Source: RHKX01 sp963823275
GTDB taxonomy: Bacteria > Actinomycetota > Thermoleophilia > Solirubrobacterales > 70-9
NCBI GenBank assembly: GCA_963823275.1
Contig: CAWGKW010000003.1
Location: 56,732 to 120,731, forward strand
DNA length: 64,000 bases
Direction of reading: 5' to 3'
This document shows, in pieces, positions 55,093 through 63,321 of the stretch. Each line of letters opens with the position of its first letter. Position 1 is the first letter of the stretch. Below the pieces are notes generated by a model. The model saw nothing but the letters and a program-made list of their open reading frames with translations, searched no databases and was not told the origin of the DNA. The translations under genes and the position numbers were made by a program.

Positions 55093-55755
55093 CTAGGCCG
55101 AATCGCCGAAGCCGGTCCTACCGAGGTACCTGTCAGACTCCTCGGCGAGGTCGCCGGGTCCTTCGAAGACGCCCTTTGCCTGAGGCCTCTCCTTCCACGA
55201 GCCGGCGGCCACCGCGGTCACCGCTTCCCTCCGCTCAGGTTCGTCCATCCGATCGATGTGGCGCCTCATCTGGAGGGCGCCATTGAGGGCGGCGACAAAC
55301 TCGCTGTCGGCCGGGGTTGAGGTGGGCGATGCACCTCCCGCCTCGCCCGTCCAGGCCTCGACCGCGAGCCAGGACCAGAGCCGAGCTCCGAGGACCCAGT
55401 CGACTGGCTCTGGGAATCCCCCGGGCCCGCGCGTACCAGCGATCAACTGCTGCACGCTCTGTCGCGATCGTCCAAGCCGCCGGGCGATCTCGCTGGCGGT
55501 AACCAGCTGCTCAACCTCAACCCTCACAACGCTGACACCTTCGACCGACCGGATGTCCTTGAGGGCTGAGATGACGGCGCTCGCGAAATCGTCGGCCTCT
55601 CGCGTGAACTCCGCATGGGGGACGCCGTGGCGCACGCTGAAGGTGGCGTCATCGCAGCCCGCATTGATCAGGGTTTCGGCGACCTCGTTCAGGTAGCTCT
55701 CGGGATCGGCATTGACGTCAAGCGCCAGGTCGAACTGATGCGCGCGTCCAGTCAT
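55093..55755 (-). CDS. HTH DNA-binding protein, probable antitoxin of a HicA-like pair
   Basis: 220 aa. The N-terminal half (FDLALDVNADPESYLNEVAE, AGCDDATFSVRHGVPHAEFT, ASAVISALKDI) is the family half found in a widespread DNA-binding protein, and the middle has HTH VTASEIARRLGRSRQSVQQLIAG followed by FPEPVDWVLGARLW. Overlaps the small upstream gene (ATGA). Pairing with the HAWGR-type small protein suggests a toxin-antitoxin module; this is inferred from memory of the family, not shown here. Confidence 0.75.
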   Translation of the reverse strand: MTGRAHQFDLALDVNADPESYLNEVAETLINAGCDDATFSVRHGVPHAEFTREADDFASAVISALKDIRSVEGVSVVRVEVEQLVTASEIARRLGRSRQSVQQLIAGTRGPGGFPEPVDWVLGARLWSWLAVEAWTGEAGGASPTSTPADSEFVAALNGALQMRRHIDRMDEPERREAVTAVAAGSWKERPQAKGVFEGPGDLAEESDRYLGRTGFGDSA

Positions 55756-55982
55756 GGCCGGTTCCTCTCCAGGCGCCGAACCGCCCGTGTGATGTCCCGG
55801 GCCACGTCCCCGGGGTTTCGCGGGGTGCCATCGAGGCGGATCATGATCTCACCATCCGGGGATCTGATCCTGCCCCACGCATGCCCCCGCCCCTTGCTTT
55901 TCGTCTCCACAGTCCAACCACTCCGCTCTGCCGCACGCAAGGCTCCCTCGAGCTCTTTCTTCGGGTGTCGCGGGCGGCTCAC
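55752..55982 (-). CDS. Small HicA-like (HAWGR motif) putative toxin
   Basis: 76 aa from GTG 55982. RHPKKELEGALRAAERSGW, then GRGHAWGRIRSPDGEIMIRL and TPRNPGDVARDITRAV: a double-stranded-RNA-binding-like HicA pattern with His in the GHAWG motif. A TTGACA and a TATCCT lie upstream but the TATCCT is too close to the GTG to be certain. Read with its downstream HTH partner as a candidate TA locus. Confidence 0.7.
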   Translation of the reverse strand: MSRPRHPKKELEGALRAAERSGWTVETKSKGRGHAWGRIRSPDGEIMIRLDGTPRNPGDVARDITRAVRRLERNRP

Positions 55983-56214
55983 TGAGGATAGAGCGTGGTG
56001 TAGTCGTTTGTCAACAAGGTATGTTCACCGAGACCCACCGGACGCTAGAGGGACAGAGCTCACGTGTGGGGCACTGGATGTGTCAAGTCTGGAACGGATC
56101 CGATACAAGACGCTGGAGTGACCGCTCGACGCTGACAGCAGCCTGGGTGGGATCATCGAGCCGTGTCCCGATCCACGAGGCGGCGGTAAGACGCGGCACC
56201 GAAAGGAACCACGG

Positions 56215-56610
56215 ATGAGCGACCGTAAGACGATCGAAGCAATCGGCGCGCCCGAGGCCGCCGGCCCCTACTCCCACGCCACTGTCCACGATGGCGTTCT
56301 CTACTGCGCCGGGCAGGTGCCGATCGACCCCGACACCGGCAGGCTGATCGAGGCCGGTCCGGGCGAGCAGACAGCGCGCTGTCTGCAGAACCTCGAGGTC
56401 GTCTGCGCCGCCGCCGGGACGACTTTGGCGCAGGCGTTGATGGTCAACGTCTACACCACCGATCTGGCCTCCGGGCCCGAGATCAACGCCGCCTACGCGG
56501 AGGCGTTCACGGCCGACCCCCCGGCTCGCGCGATGGTCGGCGTCTCGGCGTTGCCACTCGGCGCGAGCGTCGAGATCGCGGCGATCGTCCACCTCTCCTC
56601 GCACACGTAG
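56215..56610 (+). CDS. ridA: RidA-family enamine/imine deaminase
   Basis: 131 aa. GPYSHATVHDGVLYCAGQVP, EQTARCLQNLEVV, VNVYTTDLASGPEINAAY and PPARAMVGVSALPLGASVEI are the full YjgF/YER057c/UK114 signature, including the Arg in PPARAMV. RidA hydrolyses reactive 2-aminoacrylate/aminocrotonate enamines. It directly precedes ilvA, whose reaction makes those enamines. Confidence 0.94.
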   Translation: MSDRKTIEAIGAPEAAGPYSHATVHDGVLYCAGQVPIDPDTGRLIEAGPGEQTARCLQNLEVVCAAAGTTLAQALMVNVYTTDLASGPEINAAYAEAFTADPPARAMVGVSALPLGASVEIAAIVHLSSHT

Positions 56611-57846
56611 ATGGACGGCGGGGCCGACGACCCGTTCGAGCCGTCCATCGAGGAGCTGCGAGCGGTCCTCGCCGCCTCGCGCCCGCTCGTCCGCGAGACC
56701 CCGACGATGACCTCCCGCAGCCTCAGCCGCGAGATCGGCGGGGAGATCGTGCTCAAGGCCGAGAACCTCCAGCGGACCGGCTCGTTCAAGCTCCGCGGCG
56801 CGTTGGCAAAGCTGCGGTCGGTGAAGACCGTCGAGGTCCGAGGCGTCGTCGCCGGGAGCGCCGGCAACCACGCCCAGTCGCTCGCCTACGCTGCCCGCAG
56901 CGTCGAGTTGCCCTGCCGGGTCTACATGCCGACTACCGCCTCGATCGGCAAGGTTCAGGCCGTCGAGGCGTTCGGCGGGGATGTCGTCCGCGGCGGCGAC
57001 TCCGTCGACGAGTGCATCGGGCTCGCTCGTGATGCCGCCGAGGCCGAGAGCCTCCTCTTCGTCCACCCCTTCGACGACCCCGACGTGATCAGCGGCCAGG
57101 CCGGAGTCGGCCTCGAGCTCGCCGAGCAGGTCGAGGGGCTGAAGCGGGTCTTCGTGCCGGTCGGCGGGGGAGGGCTCGCCAGCGGCGTGGCCCTGGCGAT
57201 CAAGCTGCAGGCCCCCGATACCGAGGTGGTCGGTGTCCAGGCGGCCGGCTGCGACACGATCGCCGGCTCACTCGAAGCCGGCCACCCCGTCGGGATCCCG
57301 GTCGCTCACACGATCGCCGACGGCATCGCGATCAAACGACCCGGCAAGGTCACGCTGCCCCTGCTCGACCGCTGGCTCGATGGGATGGTCACCGTCGACG
57401 ACGAGGCGATCGTCGAGGCCATGGTCCTGCTCGCCGAACGGACCAAGCTCGTCACCGAGGGCGCCGGGGCGGTCGCCGTCGCCGCGCTGATGGCCGGGGT
57501 CGTCCAACCAGCACCGAGGGGAGCCACCGCCGCGATCCTCTCCGGCGGCAACGTCGACCCGCGCCTGCTCGCCGCGGCGATCAACCGCCACGAGATCCTC
57601 GAGAGCCGCCGCGTCCGCATCTCCACCCGGGTCGCCGACACCCCCGGCGGCCTCGCCGAGCTCCTCCGCGCGATCGCCGAGGGCGGGGTCAACATCCTCG
57701 AGGTCTCCCACGTCCGCGACCTCGCCGACCTCGACCTGAGCCAGACCTCCGTCGACCTCGTGCTCGAGACCCGAGGCCCCGAGCACATCGCCCAGCTCAC
57801 CGCCGAGCTCGAGGCGGCAGGCTACGAGGTCAGCGAGTCGAGCTGA
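56611..57846 (+). CDS. ilvA: Threonine ammonia-lyase with ACT domain
   Basis: 411 aa, ATG directly after the ridA stop. PLP Lys in RTGSFKLRGALAKLRS, GSAGNHAQSLAYAAR, glycine loop PVGGGGLASGVALA, and a C-terminal ACT domain (VRISTRVADTPGGLAELLRA; GVNILEVSHVRDLADL). Deaminates threonine (and serine) to 2-oxobutyrate. Single ACT domain of the TdcB/IlvA-short type. Co-transcribed with ridA. Confidence 0.94.
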   Translation: MDGGADDPFEPSIEELRAVLAASRPLVRETPTMTSRSLSREIGGEIVLKAENLQRTGSFKLRGALAKLRSVKTVEVRGVVAGSAGNHAQSLAYAARSVELPCRVYMPTTASIGKVQAVEAFGGDVVRGGDSVDECIGLARDAAEAESLLFVHPFDDPDVISGQAGVGLELAEQVEGLKRVFVPVGGGGLASGVALAIKLQAPDTEVVGVQAAGCDTIAGSLEAGHPVGIPVAHTIADGIAIKRPGKVTLPLLDRWLDGMVTVDDEAIVEAMVLLAERTKLVTEGAGAVAVAALMAGVVQPAPRGATAAILSGGNVDPRLLAAAINRHEILESRRVRISTRVADTPGGLAELLRAIAEGGVNILEVSHVRDLADLDLSQTSVDLVLETRGPEHIAQLTAELEAAGYEVSESS

Positions 57847-57873
57847 GCCGAAGCGCCCCGGTCTCGCGAGTTG

Positions 57874-58330
57874 TCAGTTCCGGCCGCCGGGGACGTCTCT
57901 GCGCGTTCGGCAGCCGCGAACGGTCAGTCGGCCTGCGGCGGGAAGGAGCTCGACATCGACCGTCCGCCGGGCTACCGTCGCCAGGCCTGCGTCGCAGGTG
58001 ATCAGCGGGATCGAGATCGCCTCGGCCAGCGCCAGGTAGGCCGCGTCGTAGGCACTCAGGTCATTTCGGAGCTCCCAGATCCGGTCGATGAACGGCTCAT
58101 GCGGAAACCGGATCGAGCGCGAGATCGGCGAAGTCATCGAGCGCGTCGGAAGCACGATCGGCGGTCAGACGACCCGTGAGCACCGATCGGCGAAGCGCAT
58201 TGAGGACCTCGATATCGATCAGGTACGGCGCGGCCAGGTCGTCCTCCTGCGTCAGCCGATCCGCGACCCCGTCATGCAGATCGCGACCGATGATGGCGTC
58301 GAACGCCGCGGACGCATCGACGACGATCAT
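57874..58330 (-). pseudogene. vapC-type PIN toxin, frameshifted
   Basis: The ATG 58330 frame gives IVVDASAAFDAIIG and DIEVLNALRRSVL, then stops at PVSA. Removing one base at about 58110-58111 continues as RFPHEPFIDRIWEL, LSAYDAAYLALAEA and LITCDAGLA to the TGA at 57874, a complete PIN protein of about 151 aa with all acidic residues. Antitoxin upstream is also broken. One +1 frameshift. Confidence 0.82.
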
Positions 58331-58564
58331 CGATCAGTCCGGATCGTCGCGCTCTCGCGGATAGTGTCCACGATCTCCTGACTGTCAGCCCCGCCCGATC
58401 GGTTGCGAGCGCGTTTGAGGACTTCTGCGATGCGGCGGCTTCGACTGTCTTGCGCTCCAGCTCGGCCAACGCGTAGTCAGACAGGGACATACCGGCCTTG
58501 CGGCCCGCAGGCGCAGCTCGGCGTGGGTTTCGTCGGACATGTTGCGGATCTGGATCGTCTTCAT
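58327..58564 (-). pseudogene. vapB-type (FitA-like RHH) antitoxin with two frameshifts
   Basis: From ATG 58564: KTIQIRNMSDETHAELRLRA, then a missing base near 58501-58505 is needed to continue AGMSLSDYALAELERK, and another missing base near 58441 to continue SRRIAEVLKRARNR and IVDTIRESATIRTDR, ending at TGA 58329-58327 that overlaps the toxin ATG. The reconstructed protein is about 79 aa, a normal VapB. Two -1 shifts in 240 nt suggest true decay, although sequencing error cannot be excluded. Confidence 0.78.
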
Positions 58565-58590
58565 CGGCCTCAGACTAGCAACTCGCATGC

Positions 58591-58932
58591 CTACACCCAA
58601 TCTGCATGCTCATCGTCGAGACCTACCGATTCGCCGTTCCCGTCCTCGATCCGGAAGGCGTCCGCGAAGCCGCATTCCTCGGCGATCAACATCGTCGCGA
58701 TCGCCAGGAACTCGGTGATCACGGCCAGTTCCCGGTCGTCGTGGTGCTCGGCGATCACCGCGAGCATCGCCCGTAGCCGCTCGGCGCTGCGGCTGATCAC
58801 CTCGAGGCCGTCGATGTCGGGATCGCAGAGTTCCGCCTCGACGACCTGGTGGACCGCCCCGGTCGCGTTCAGCAGCGCGGTGATCAGCCGGTCGAGCTCG
58901 GCCCCATCCATCGGTTCGACGAGGATCGCCAT
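58591..58932 (-). CDS. Hypothetical acidic protein
   Basis: 113 aa, all-helical character by eye: LDRLITALLNATGAVHQVVE, VISRSAERLRAMLAVIAEHH and LAVITEFLAIATMLIAEECG, then an acidic C-terminus. No membrane segment and no recognised family. Lies between the decayed vapBC and the protease. Confidence 0.6.
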   Translation of the reverse strand: MAILVEPMDGAELDRLITALLNATGAVHQVVEAELCDPDIDGLEVISRSAERLRAMLAVIAEHHDDRELAVITEFLAIATMLIAEECGFADAFRIEDGNGESVGLDDEHADWV

Positions 58933-59002
58933 GCCCCGATAACCCCGGGGAAGGGAAGGGTGCCCCGCTCAGCCCCGGTCCAGAGCCAACGGAACCCTGC
59001 TG

Positions 59003-60028
59003 TCAGCCCTCGCTGGCCGCGTCGACGATCTTCAGCACCTTCTTGGTCAGATAGGGCCCGAAGATCACCTTCTTGAGCTTCTTGTAGCCGAAGCTGGTGA
59101 CCGAGTTGAGGTACCGGTCTCCCGAGCGACTGGCGATCGTCCACCCGCCGCCGCTCGCGCCGTTGCGCATGTCGCAGCCGATCCCCGAGGCGGGCCTGCC
59201 CGGCGCCCGGTCGTTGAAGTCGGTGCCGGCAAACGGCGCCTTGCATCCCCACATCAGCTCGGTCCCTCCGAGGTTGCTCGGGTAGCCGATCGCCCTGTAC
59301 CTCTGCTTCCGAGGTTGCCCCCAGGCGAGGCCGAGCTCGCCGACGGCGCCGCCGATCGGGCCGTGTGAGCGGTCGAGCCGCACGGCCGCGTAGTCGAAGT
59401 TGAGGTTCTCCGACTTGAACCACTGCTGGTTGATCACCACGTCGCGACCGCCCCAGGCCCCGAACGGGCGAGCCCCGTCGGCGTAGGCGGGGACGAATCG
59501 CAGGTGGCTTGCGAACCCTCGCCCGCGCTCGTAGACGCAGTGGGCCGCGGTGAGGATGACGCTGTTGCTCGGCGTGTCGACCACCGTCGCCGAACAGGAG
59601 TACGAGCCGAACCCCTTGAAGCGGCCCACAAGACGACCATTCGCCCGCTCCGGGAACGCGCTCACCTCGTCGGCGGGGATGGGAGCCGAAGTGAACGGAG
59701 GCGGCGGACCGTCAGGCCTGACCACACCCCGCGAAGGTGGTTGAGGCGCCCGGGTGCGCGAGGCCTCAAGGCCGCCGCCCGCCGCGCCCTCGTCGCCGGC
59801 GGCGGGGTCGACACGGATCCCGCCGGCCCCGGCCCGCATTGGCAGCGGCAGTGGGGGGGCCGAGCGAATCCGCCGTGGCGTCCAGAAACCCGACGAATCG
59901 CTCCCAGCCGATCCCGAGACATCCCGTTCGACGATCCCACCGGCCGCCGGAGCGGACGCGGCGACACCAAGCAGCCCGGCACAGACGGCGAGCGCGACCA
60001 GAGCGATTCTCGGAAACGCGAAGTCCAC
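59003..60028 (-). CDS. Secreted trypsin-like serine protease
   Basis: 341 aa. Signal peptide (IALVALAVCAGLLGVAASAPA), a long Pro/Gly/Ala-rich pro-region, then the protease: catalytic His in VILTAAHCVYER, Asp in NLNFDYAAVRLD and Ser in NGASGGGWTIAS. Several Cys pairs (SCSATV, AAHC, WGCKAPF, IGCDM) suit a secreted disulfide-stabilised enzyme. C-terminus is Lys-rich. Confidence 0.88.
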   Translation of the reverse strand: MDFAFPRIALVALAVCAGLLGVAASAPAAGGIVERDVSGSAGSDSSGFWTPRRIRSAPPLPLPMRAGAGGIRVDPAAGDEGAAGGGLEASRTRAPQPPSRGVVRPDGPPPPFTSAPIPADEVSAFPERANGRLVGRFKGFGSYSCSATVVDTPSNSVILTAAHCVYERGRGFASHLRFVPAYADGARPFGAWGGRDVVINQQWFKSENLNFDYAAVRLDRSHGPIGGAVGELGLAWGQPRKQRYRAIGYPSNLGGTELMWGCKAPFAGTDFNDRAPGRPASGIGCDMRNGASGGGWTIASRSGDRYLNSVTSFGYKKLKKVIFGPYLTKKVLKIVDAASEG

Positions 60029-60100
60029 CCCGCCAGGGTAGAAGAGCGCCGATCAGGGCACACCCACCATGGTTGTCGATGGACACCCGCGACCCGACCG

Positions 60101-60529
60101 CATCACTCGGGCCCTTGCCGCCTGCCCGGCGGGGGAGGCTTCGTCGCGACGACCGGCGGCTTCCTCAGCTCCATGTATCCCTCCGGATCGCAGTGGACGG
60201 TCCGCGGCTTCGACTCGGCCGGCGGCATCGGAGCGATGACCGCCGATTACGTCTGCAAGAGCGCCGGGGGAATGGCGACCGTCAAGTTCCGCGACGTCGT
60301 TCCGGCCGGCGGTACCCTCTCGCCGCGGGCCAAATGCAAGAGCAATCTTCGTGTGGTCGGCGGCGGCGTCGCGACCAGCGGATCGCCTGATGCCAGCCAG
60401 ATCGTCTCCTCCTACCCCGACGACTTCGGCGACGGCGACGGGATCCCCGACAACGGCTGGAAGGTGAAGGTCAACAACTACTCCGGCCAGAACCTCGGAG
60501 TCAACGTCTACGCGATGTGCATGCGCTGA
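60101..60529 (+). pseudogene. Fragment of a secreted Cys-rich domain protein
   Basis: The open frame ends with GGFVATTGGFLSSMYPSGSQ, DYVCKSAGG, CKSNLRVVGGGVATSG and NGWKVKVNNYSGQN, a duplicated beta domain typical of secreted actinobacterial proteins of unknown role. No start codon, ribosome-binding site or signal peptide precedes it in frame, and CPAGG before GGF is found only in another frame, so the 5' part is lost or shifted. An internal ATG at 60173 would give a truncated form. Confidence 0.5.
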
Positions 60530-60559
60530 CCGCTCCTCGCCGGCCGCGACGTCTGGCGC

Positions 60560-60975
60560 CTAATCCGGCAGCAGCGTCAGCGCCTCGCAATGCCGGGGCC
60601 TGACGACGGAGAAGTGGCGCCGATCCAGCGTGGCGAGCTCGGTGACCCCGAGCCTTTCACACGCCGCGATCACCGAAGCGTCCACGGTCCCGAGACCGAG
60701 GTCCGCGTACTCGTCCAGCAGCTCGACGATCCGCCTCCAATCGGCGGGCTCGACCGGCTCGGCGAACAACTCGCCCGTCTCCAGTGAGGCGATGAAGGTG
60801 CGCTCGGCTGCAGGACCGATTCGCGGTTTCGAGCAGATGGGCGACCTCGGCGATCACGAGTGTCGGCACGACCAGCGGGCCGGGCGCGTTCGCGAGCAGA
60901 CTCGGCGCAACGCTCATGGCAGCGATCGTTCGTGGCCGCGGCGGCGAAGAGCGGCCCGGCATCGAAGACCAGCAT
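60560..60975 (-). pseudogene. vapC-type PIN toxin with two frameshifts
   Basis: ATG 60975 gives MLVFDAGPLFAAAATNDRCH and ERCAE. An extra base near 60900 must be skipped to read LLANAPGPLVVPTLVIAEVA, and another near 60830 to read RIGPAAERTFIASLETGELF, EPADWRRIVELLDEYADL, TVDASVIAACERL and LATLDRRHFSVV up to the stop at 60560. The reconstruction of about 137 aa is a full PIN toxin. The antitoxin upstream looks intact. Confidence 0.8.
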
Positions 60976-61218
60976 TCAACCCCAGCGTTCCTTCATCGCC
61001 TCAGCGAAGTACTTGTCGACGTTCTCTGCGATATCCGGGTCATCCGACATTCCGATGCCGATGAAGCCGAGTCGCCGCTTGACCGGGGCCTCGGGTTCGG
61101 CCAGATGGCGCTCGACGGCATCGCGGACGATCTCGGCCACCGACACACCGCGCATCCGCGACTCCTGCCGAAGCCGGGCGAGGGTCTCATCGGGGAGCAT
61201 GACGGTGGTTCGCTTCAT
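60976..61218 (-). CDS. Ribbon-helix-helix antitoxin (VapB/CopG-like)
   Basis: 80 aa from ATG 61218. MKRTTVMLPDETLARLRQES and GVSVAEIVRDAVERHLAE form the RHH fold; the C-terminal GIGMSDDPDIAENVDKYFAE is a toxin-binding tail. Its TGA is directly followed by the toxin ATG. Short inverted repeats (GCGAT-n3-ATCGC; CATCA-n1-TGATG) lie upstream at 61222-61246 and may be its operator. Confidence 0.85.
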   Translation of the reverse strand: MKRTTVMLPDETLARLRQESRMRGVSVAEIVRDAVERHLAEPEAPVKRRLGFIGIGMSDDPDIAENVDKYFAEAMKERWG

Positions 61219-61388
61219 GAAGCGATCATATCGCATCACTGATGAATGGAAATCGGCCATGCCGAGTCAATCCCGCGGGACGCCAGTGCCCCCGCCGCCG
61301 GAGGTGCACCTGCAGGGGCCGGAGCGACTTCCACCGACTCGACTAGGGTCCCTCGTCGATTTCACCGAACCACGAAGGGGGATGGGGA

Positions 61389-61985
61389 TTGACTGCCCTG
61401 AAGAGGCTGCTGCCGGCGTCTGCAATCGCGGCAGCGGCGATTGGATCGATCGTGGTCGGGGGACCGTCAGCCATCGCGACCGGACAGCGCGGTGACAGCC
61501 AGCGCCAGTCGAAGACGGCGTCGGTCGTCTCGGTGACCGACGGCGACACGATCAACGTCAGCCTCCACGGCGAGACCCAGCCGGTCCGCTTCATCGGCAT
61601 CGACACCCCCGAGGTCTACCCCGTCAAGGACTGCGGCGGCGATCAGGCCAGCGCCTCCATGAACCAGATGCTGAAGACCGGCGATCGGGTCCGCCTGGTC
61701 CGTGACCGCAGCCAGGACAACAGGGACATCTATGACCGCCTGCTCCGATACGTCGAACTGAAGGGCTCCGACCTGGGCCGCAAGCAGGTCCACCGGGGCT
61801 GGGCCGAGGTCTACGTCTTCGACCGGCCCTTCGACCGCCTCGGCAGCTACCGGCGCCAGCAGTCCAAGGCCCGCAACGCCGATCGCGGCGTCTGGGGAAC
61901 GTGTCCGGGCAACTTCCCGGACCCTGAGCCCTCAGCCGTAGCTTGGGCGGATCTTAAGCGGCCAGCGACGCCTCGATGTCCTTGA
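61389..61985 (+). CDS. Secreted thermonuclease (SNase-like)
   Basis: 198 aa from TTG 61389 behind a GGGGA sequence. Signal peptide (LLPASAIAAAAIGSIVVGG), then the OB-fold nuclease: VVSVTDGDTINVSL, PVRFIGIDTPEVYP (Arg and Glu of the active site), NRDIYDRLLRYVEL (second Arg) and a CGGDQ/GTCPGNF Cys pair. Its last 32 nt overlap the convergent acetyltransferase gene. Confidence 0.88.
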   Translation: MTALKRLLPASAIAAAAIGSIVVGGPSAIATGQRGDSQRQSKTASVVSVTDGDTINVSLHGETQPVRFIGIDTPEVYPVKDCGGDQASASMNQMLKTGDRVRLVRDRSQDNRDIYDRLLRYVELKGSDLGRKQVHRGWAEVYVFDRPFDRLGSYRRQQSKARNADRGVWGTCPGNFPDPEPSAVAWADLKRPATPRCP

Positions 61986-62472
61986 CGAGCAGCTGCATGT
62001 TCATCGGATCTGACGGGGACTCCTCGAAACCGAAATGCTCGTAGAACCCACGCGCCGCGACAGTTAAGGCGTGGGCGAGCATCAGACGAGCAGCGGCCTC
62101 GTCCGAAACGGCGATCGCTCGCCTCATCGCATCCTTGAGCAGGAACGCCCCAACGCCCCGGCCCTGGGCCGTCCTGTCGACCGCGAGGCGAGCCAGCACG
62201 ACTGCAGGGATCGGGTGCCGAGGCATTCCCTTGGCGGCTCGCTCGGTCGCCTCCTCGTGGCTGATCGAGCCGAGTGCAAGCGCGTGATAGCCGACGACCC
62301 GTCCGATCTCGTTGTCGGTGACCACGTAGGTCCTGGCGGAGTTCGCGCCGCCTGCGGCGCGGGCATGCTGTCCCAGCCAAAGGTTGAGTGAGCTTTCCCC
62401 GCAGTCGAAGCCGGCGAGAACGTGGCCCGCGCTGAGCCTCTCGGGATCGCTGTAACGGGGAACCGGTGCCAT
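61954..62472 (-). CDS. GNAT acetyltransferase toxin (TacT/AtaT-like)
   Basis: 172 aa. CGESSLNLWLGQHARAAGGA, VVTDNEIGRVVGYHALALGS, VVLARLAVDRTAQGRGVGAF (acetyl-CoA loop) and AARGFYEHFGFEESP. These are the features of GNAT toxins that acetylate aminoacyl-tRNA. The DUF1778 antitoxin is 30 nt upstream. Confidence 0.9.
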   Translation of the reverse strand: MAPVPRYSDPERLSAGHVLAGFDCGESSLNLWLGQHARAAGGANSARTYVVTDNEIGRVVGYHALALGSISHEEATERAAKGMPRHPIPAVVLARLAVDRTAQGRGVGAFLLKDAMRRAIAVSDEAAARLMLAHALTVAARGFYEHFGFEESPSDPMNMQLLVKDIEASLAA

Positions 62473-62502
62473 ACGGACGTCTTCCCCTGCCTCACCGAGG
62501 AG

Positions 62503-62787
62503 CTACTCAGGTCGGGGACGATCGAACAGCTTGACCAGCTCCGGCTTGACCTCCGCCGGCCGGTCCATCGCGGCTTCAATCGCTCGCCAGCGTTCGTCAT
62601 CGACGACGAAGCTGGTCCTGTCGGCCAGCGTGCGCTCGGCCCGCTCCCTGCCGCTCTCGACCAGGAACTGAGTCAGGGACTCATCCTGCTCCGACGCAGC
62701 CTCGTCGAAAAGCCGCCGATCCTCTTCGTCGATCCGCAGGTTGACCCGCTGGGTCTTTGCCTGTGACTTTCGAACTGGAGTTTCCAT
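62503..62787 (-). CDS. DUF1778 (TacA-like) antitoxin
   Basis: 94 aa from ATG 62787. TQRVNLRIDEEDRRLFDEAA and LTQFLVESGRERAERTLADR are the RHH DUF1778 fold; the C-terminal ERWRAIEAAMDRPAEVKPEL is the toxin-masking helix. A TACAAT -10-like box lies 9-14 nt upstream on the minus strand. Confidence 0.9.
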   Translation of the reverse strand: METPVRKSQAKTQRVNLRIDEEDRRLFDEAASEQDESLTQFLVESGRERAERTLADRTSFVVDDERWRAIEAAMDRPAEVKPELVKLFDRPRPE

Positions 62788-62801
62788 GGTGTGTCCATTG
62801 T

Positions 62802-62816
62802 ACATACGTTGTATGT
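62802..62816 (-). promoter_or_regulatory. Operator of DUF1778/GNAT module
   Basis: ACATAC-GTT-GTATGT is a perfect 6-bp inverted repeat with a 3-nt spacer, directly upstream of TACAAT (minus strand, 62796-62801) and 15 nt from the antitoxin ATG. Probably bound by the RHH antitoxin. Confidence 0.6.
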
Positions 62817-62914
62817 CGACCTCTCGACTTCGGACGCGGCAGCCACACCGAGTCAATCCCGCCGACCCCTTGCGCGCCCCCTCTCCCGAGAAGGGCGCTC
62901 AGTCGGCTGCGAAC

Positions 62915-63124
62915 TCAGATCGAGATCGTGCCGGCGGCGGATGCAGGTTCCTGGGGGAGCCCGGTCTGTCCCGTCTCCTCGAGGTAGAACGCGACGGCCT
63001 CGGTGATCCTCTCCTCGACCTGCTCTCGGCTTTCACCCAGGGCGACGACGCCGGGAAGGTCGGGCAGGTAGGCACCCCACCCTCCGTCCTCAGCCTGCTC
63101 GTAGATGACGACGTACTCGCTCAT
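62915..63124 (-). CDS. hicB: HicB-like antitoxin
   Basis: 69 aa. YVVIYEQAEDGGWGAYLPDL, PGVVALGESREQVEERITEA and VAFYLEETGQ show the partial RNase H-like HicB fold. It lacks a C-terminal DNA-binding domain. Start overlaps the hicA stop (ATGA). Confidence 0.9.
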   Translation of the reverse strand: MSEYVVIYEQAEDGGWGAYLPDLPGVVALGESREQVEERITEAVAFYLEETGQTGLPQEPASAAGTISI

Positions 63125-63321
63125 CGCAGCTCCTTAAGTCCGCTCCGCTTTCGAATGTTAGCCACGGTGCCAACTGGCACCGTGTTGCTCCCTTTGCCGG
63201 CGACGACCACGACATTGATCGAATCCGGGTGGACCCACATCTCATGCGAACCACGCTGACGCGCGACGCGCCACCCGTTAATGGCAAGGATCCTCCGGAC
63301 TTCCCGGTACTTCTTTGGCAC
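63121..63321 (-). CDS. hicA: HicA-like mRNA interferase toxin
   Basis: 66 aa from GTG 63321. KYREVRRILAINGWRVARQR, GSHEMWVHP with the catalytic His, and NTVPVGTVANIRKRSGLKEL. The toxin gene precedes the antitoxin gene, usual for hicAB. It sits directly on the end of a truncated older gene (63322-63422). Confidence 0.9.
   Translation of the reverse strand: MPKKYREVRRILAINGWRVARQRGSHEMWVHPDSINVVVVAGKGSNTVPVGTVANIRKRSGLKELR

Noticed and set aside
55985..56014. TTGACA-n18-TATCCT on the minus strand before the HicA-like gene
   Set aside because: The expected transcription start would fall inside the coding start (GTG 55982), so either the promoter or the start codon is misplaced; not reported as a feature.
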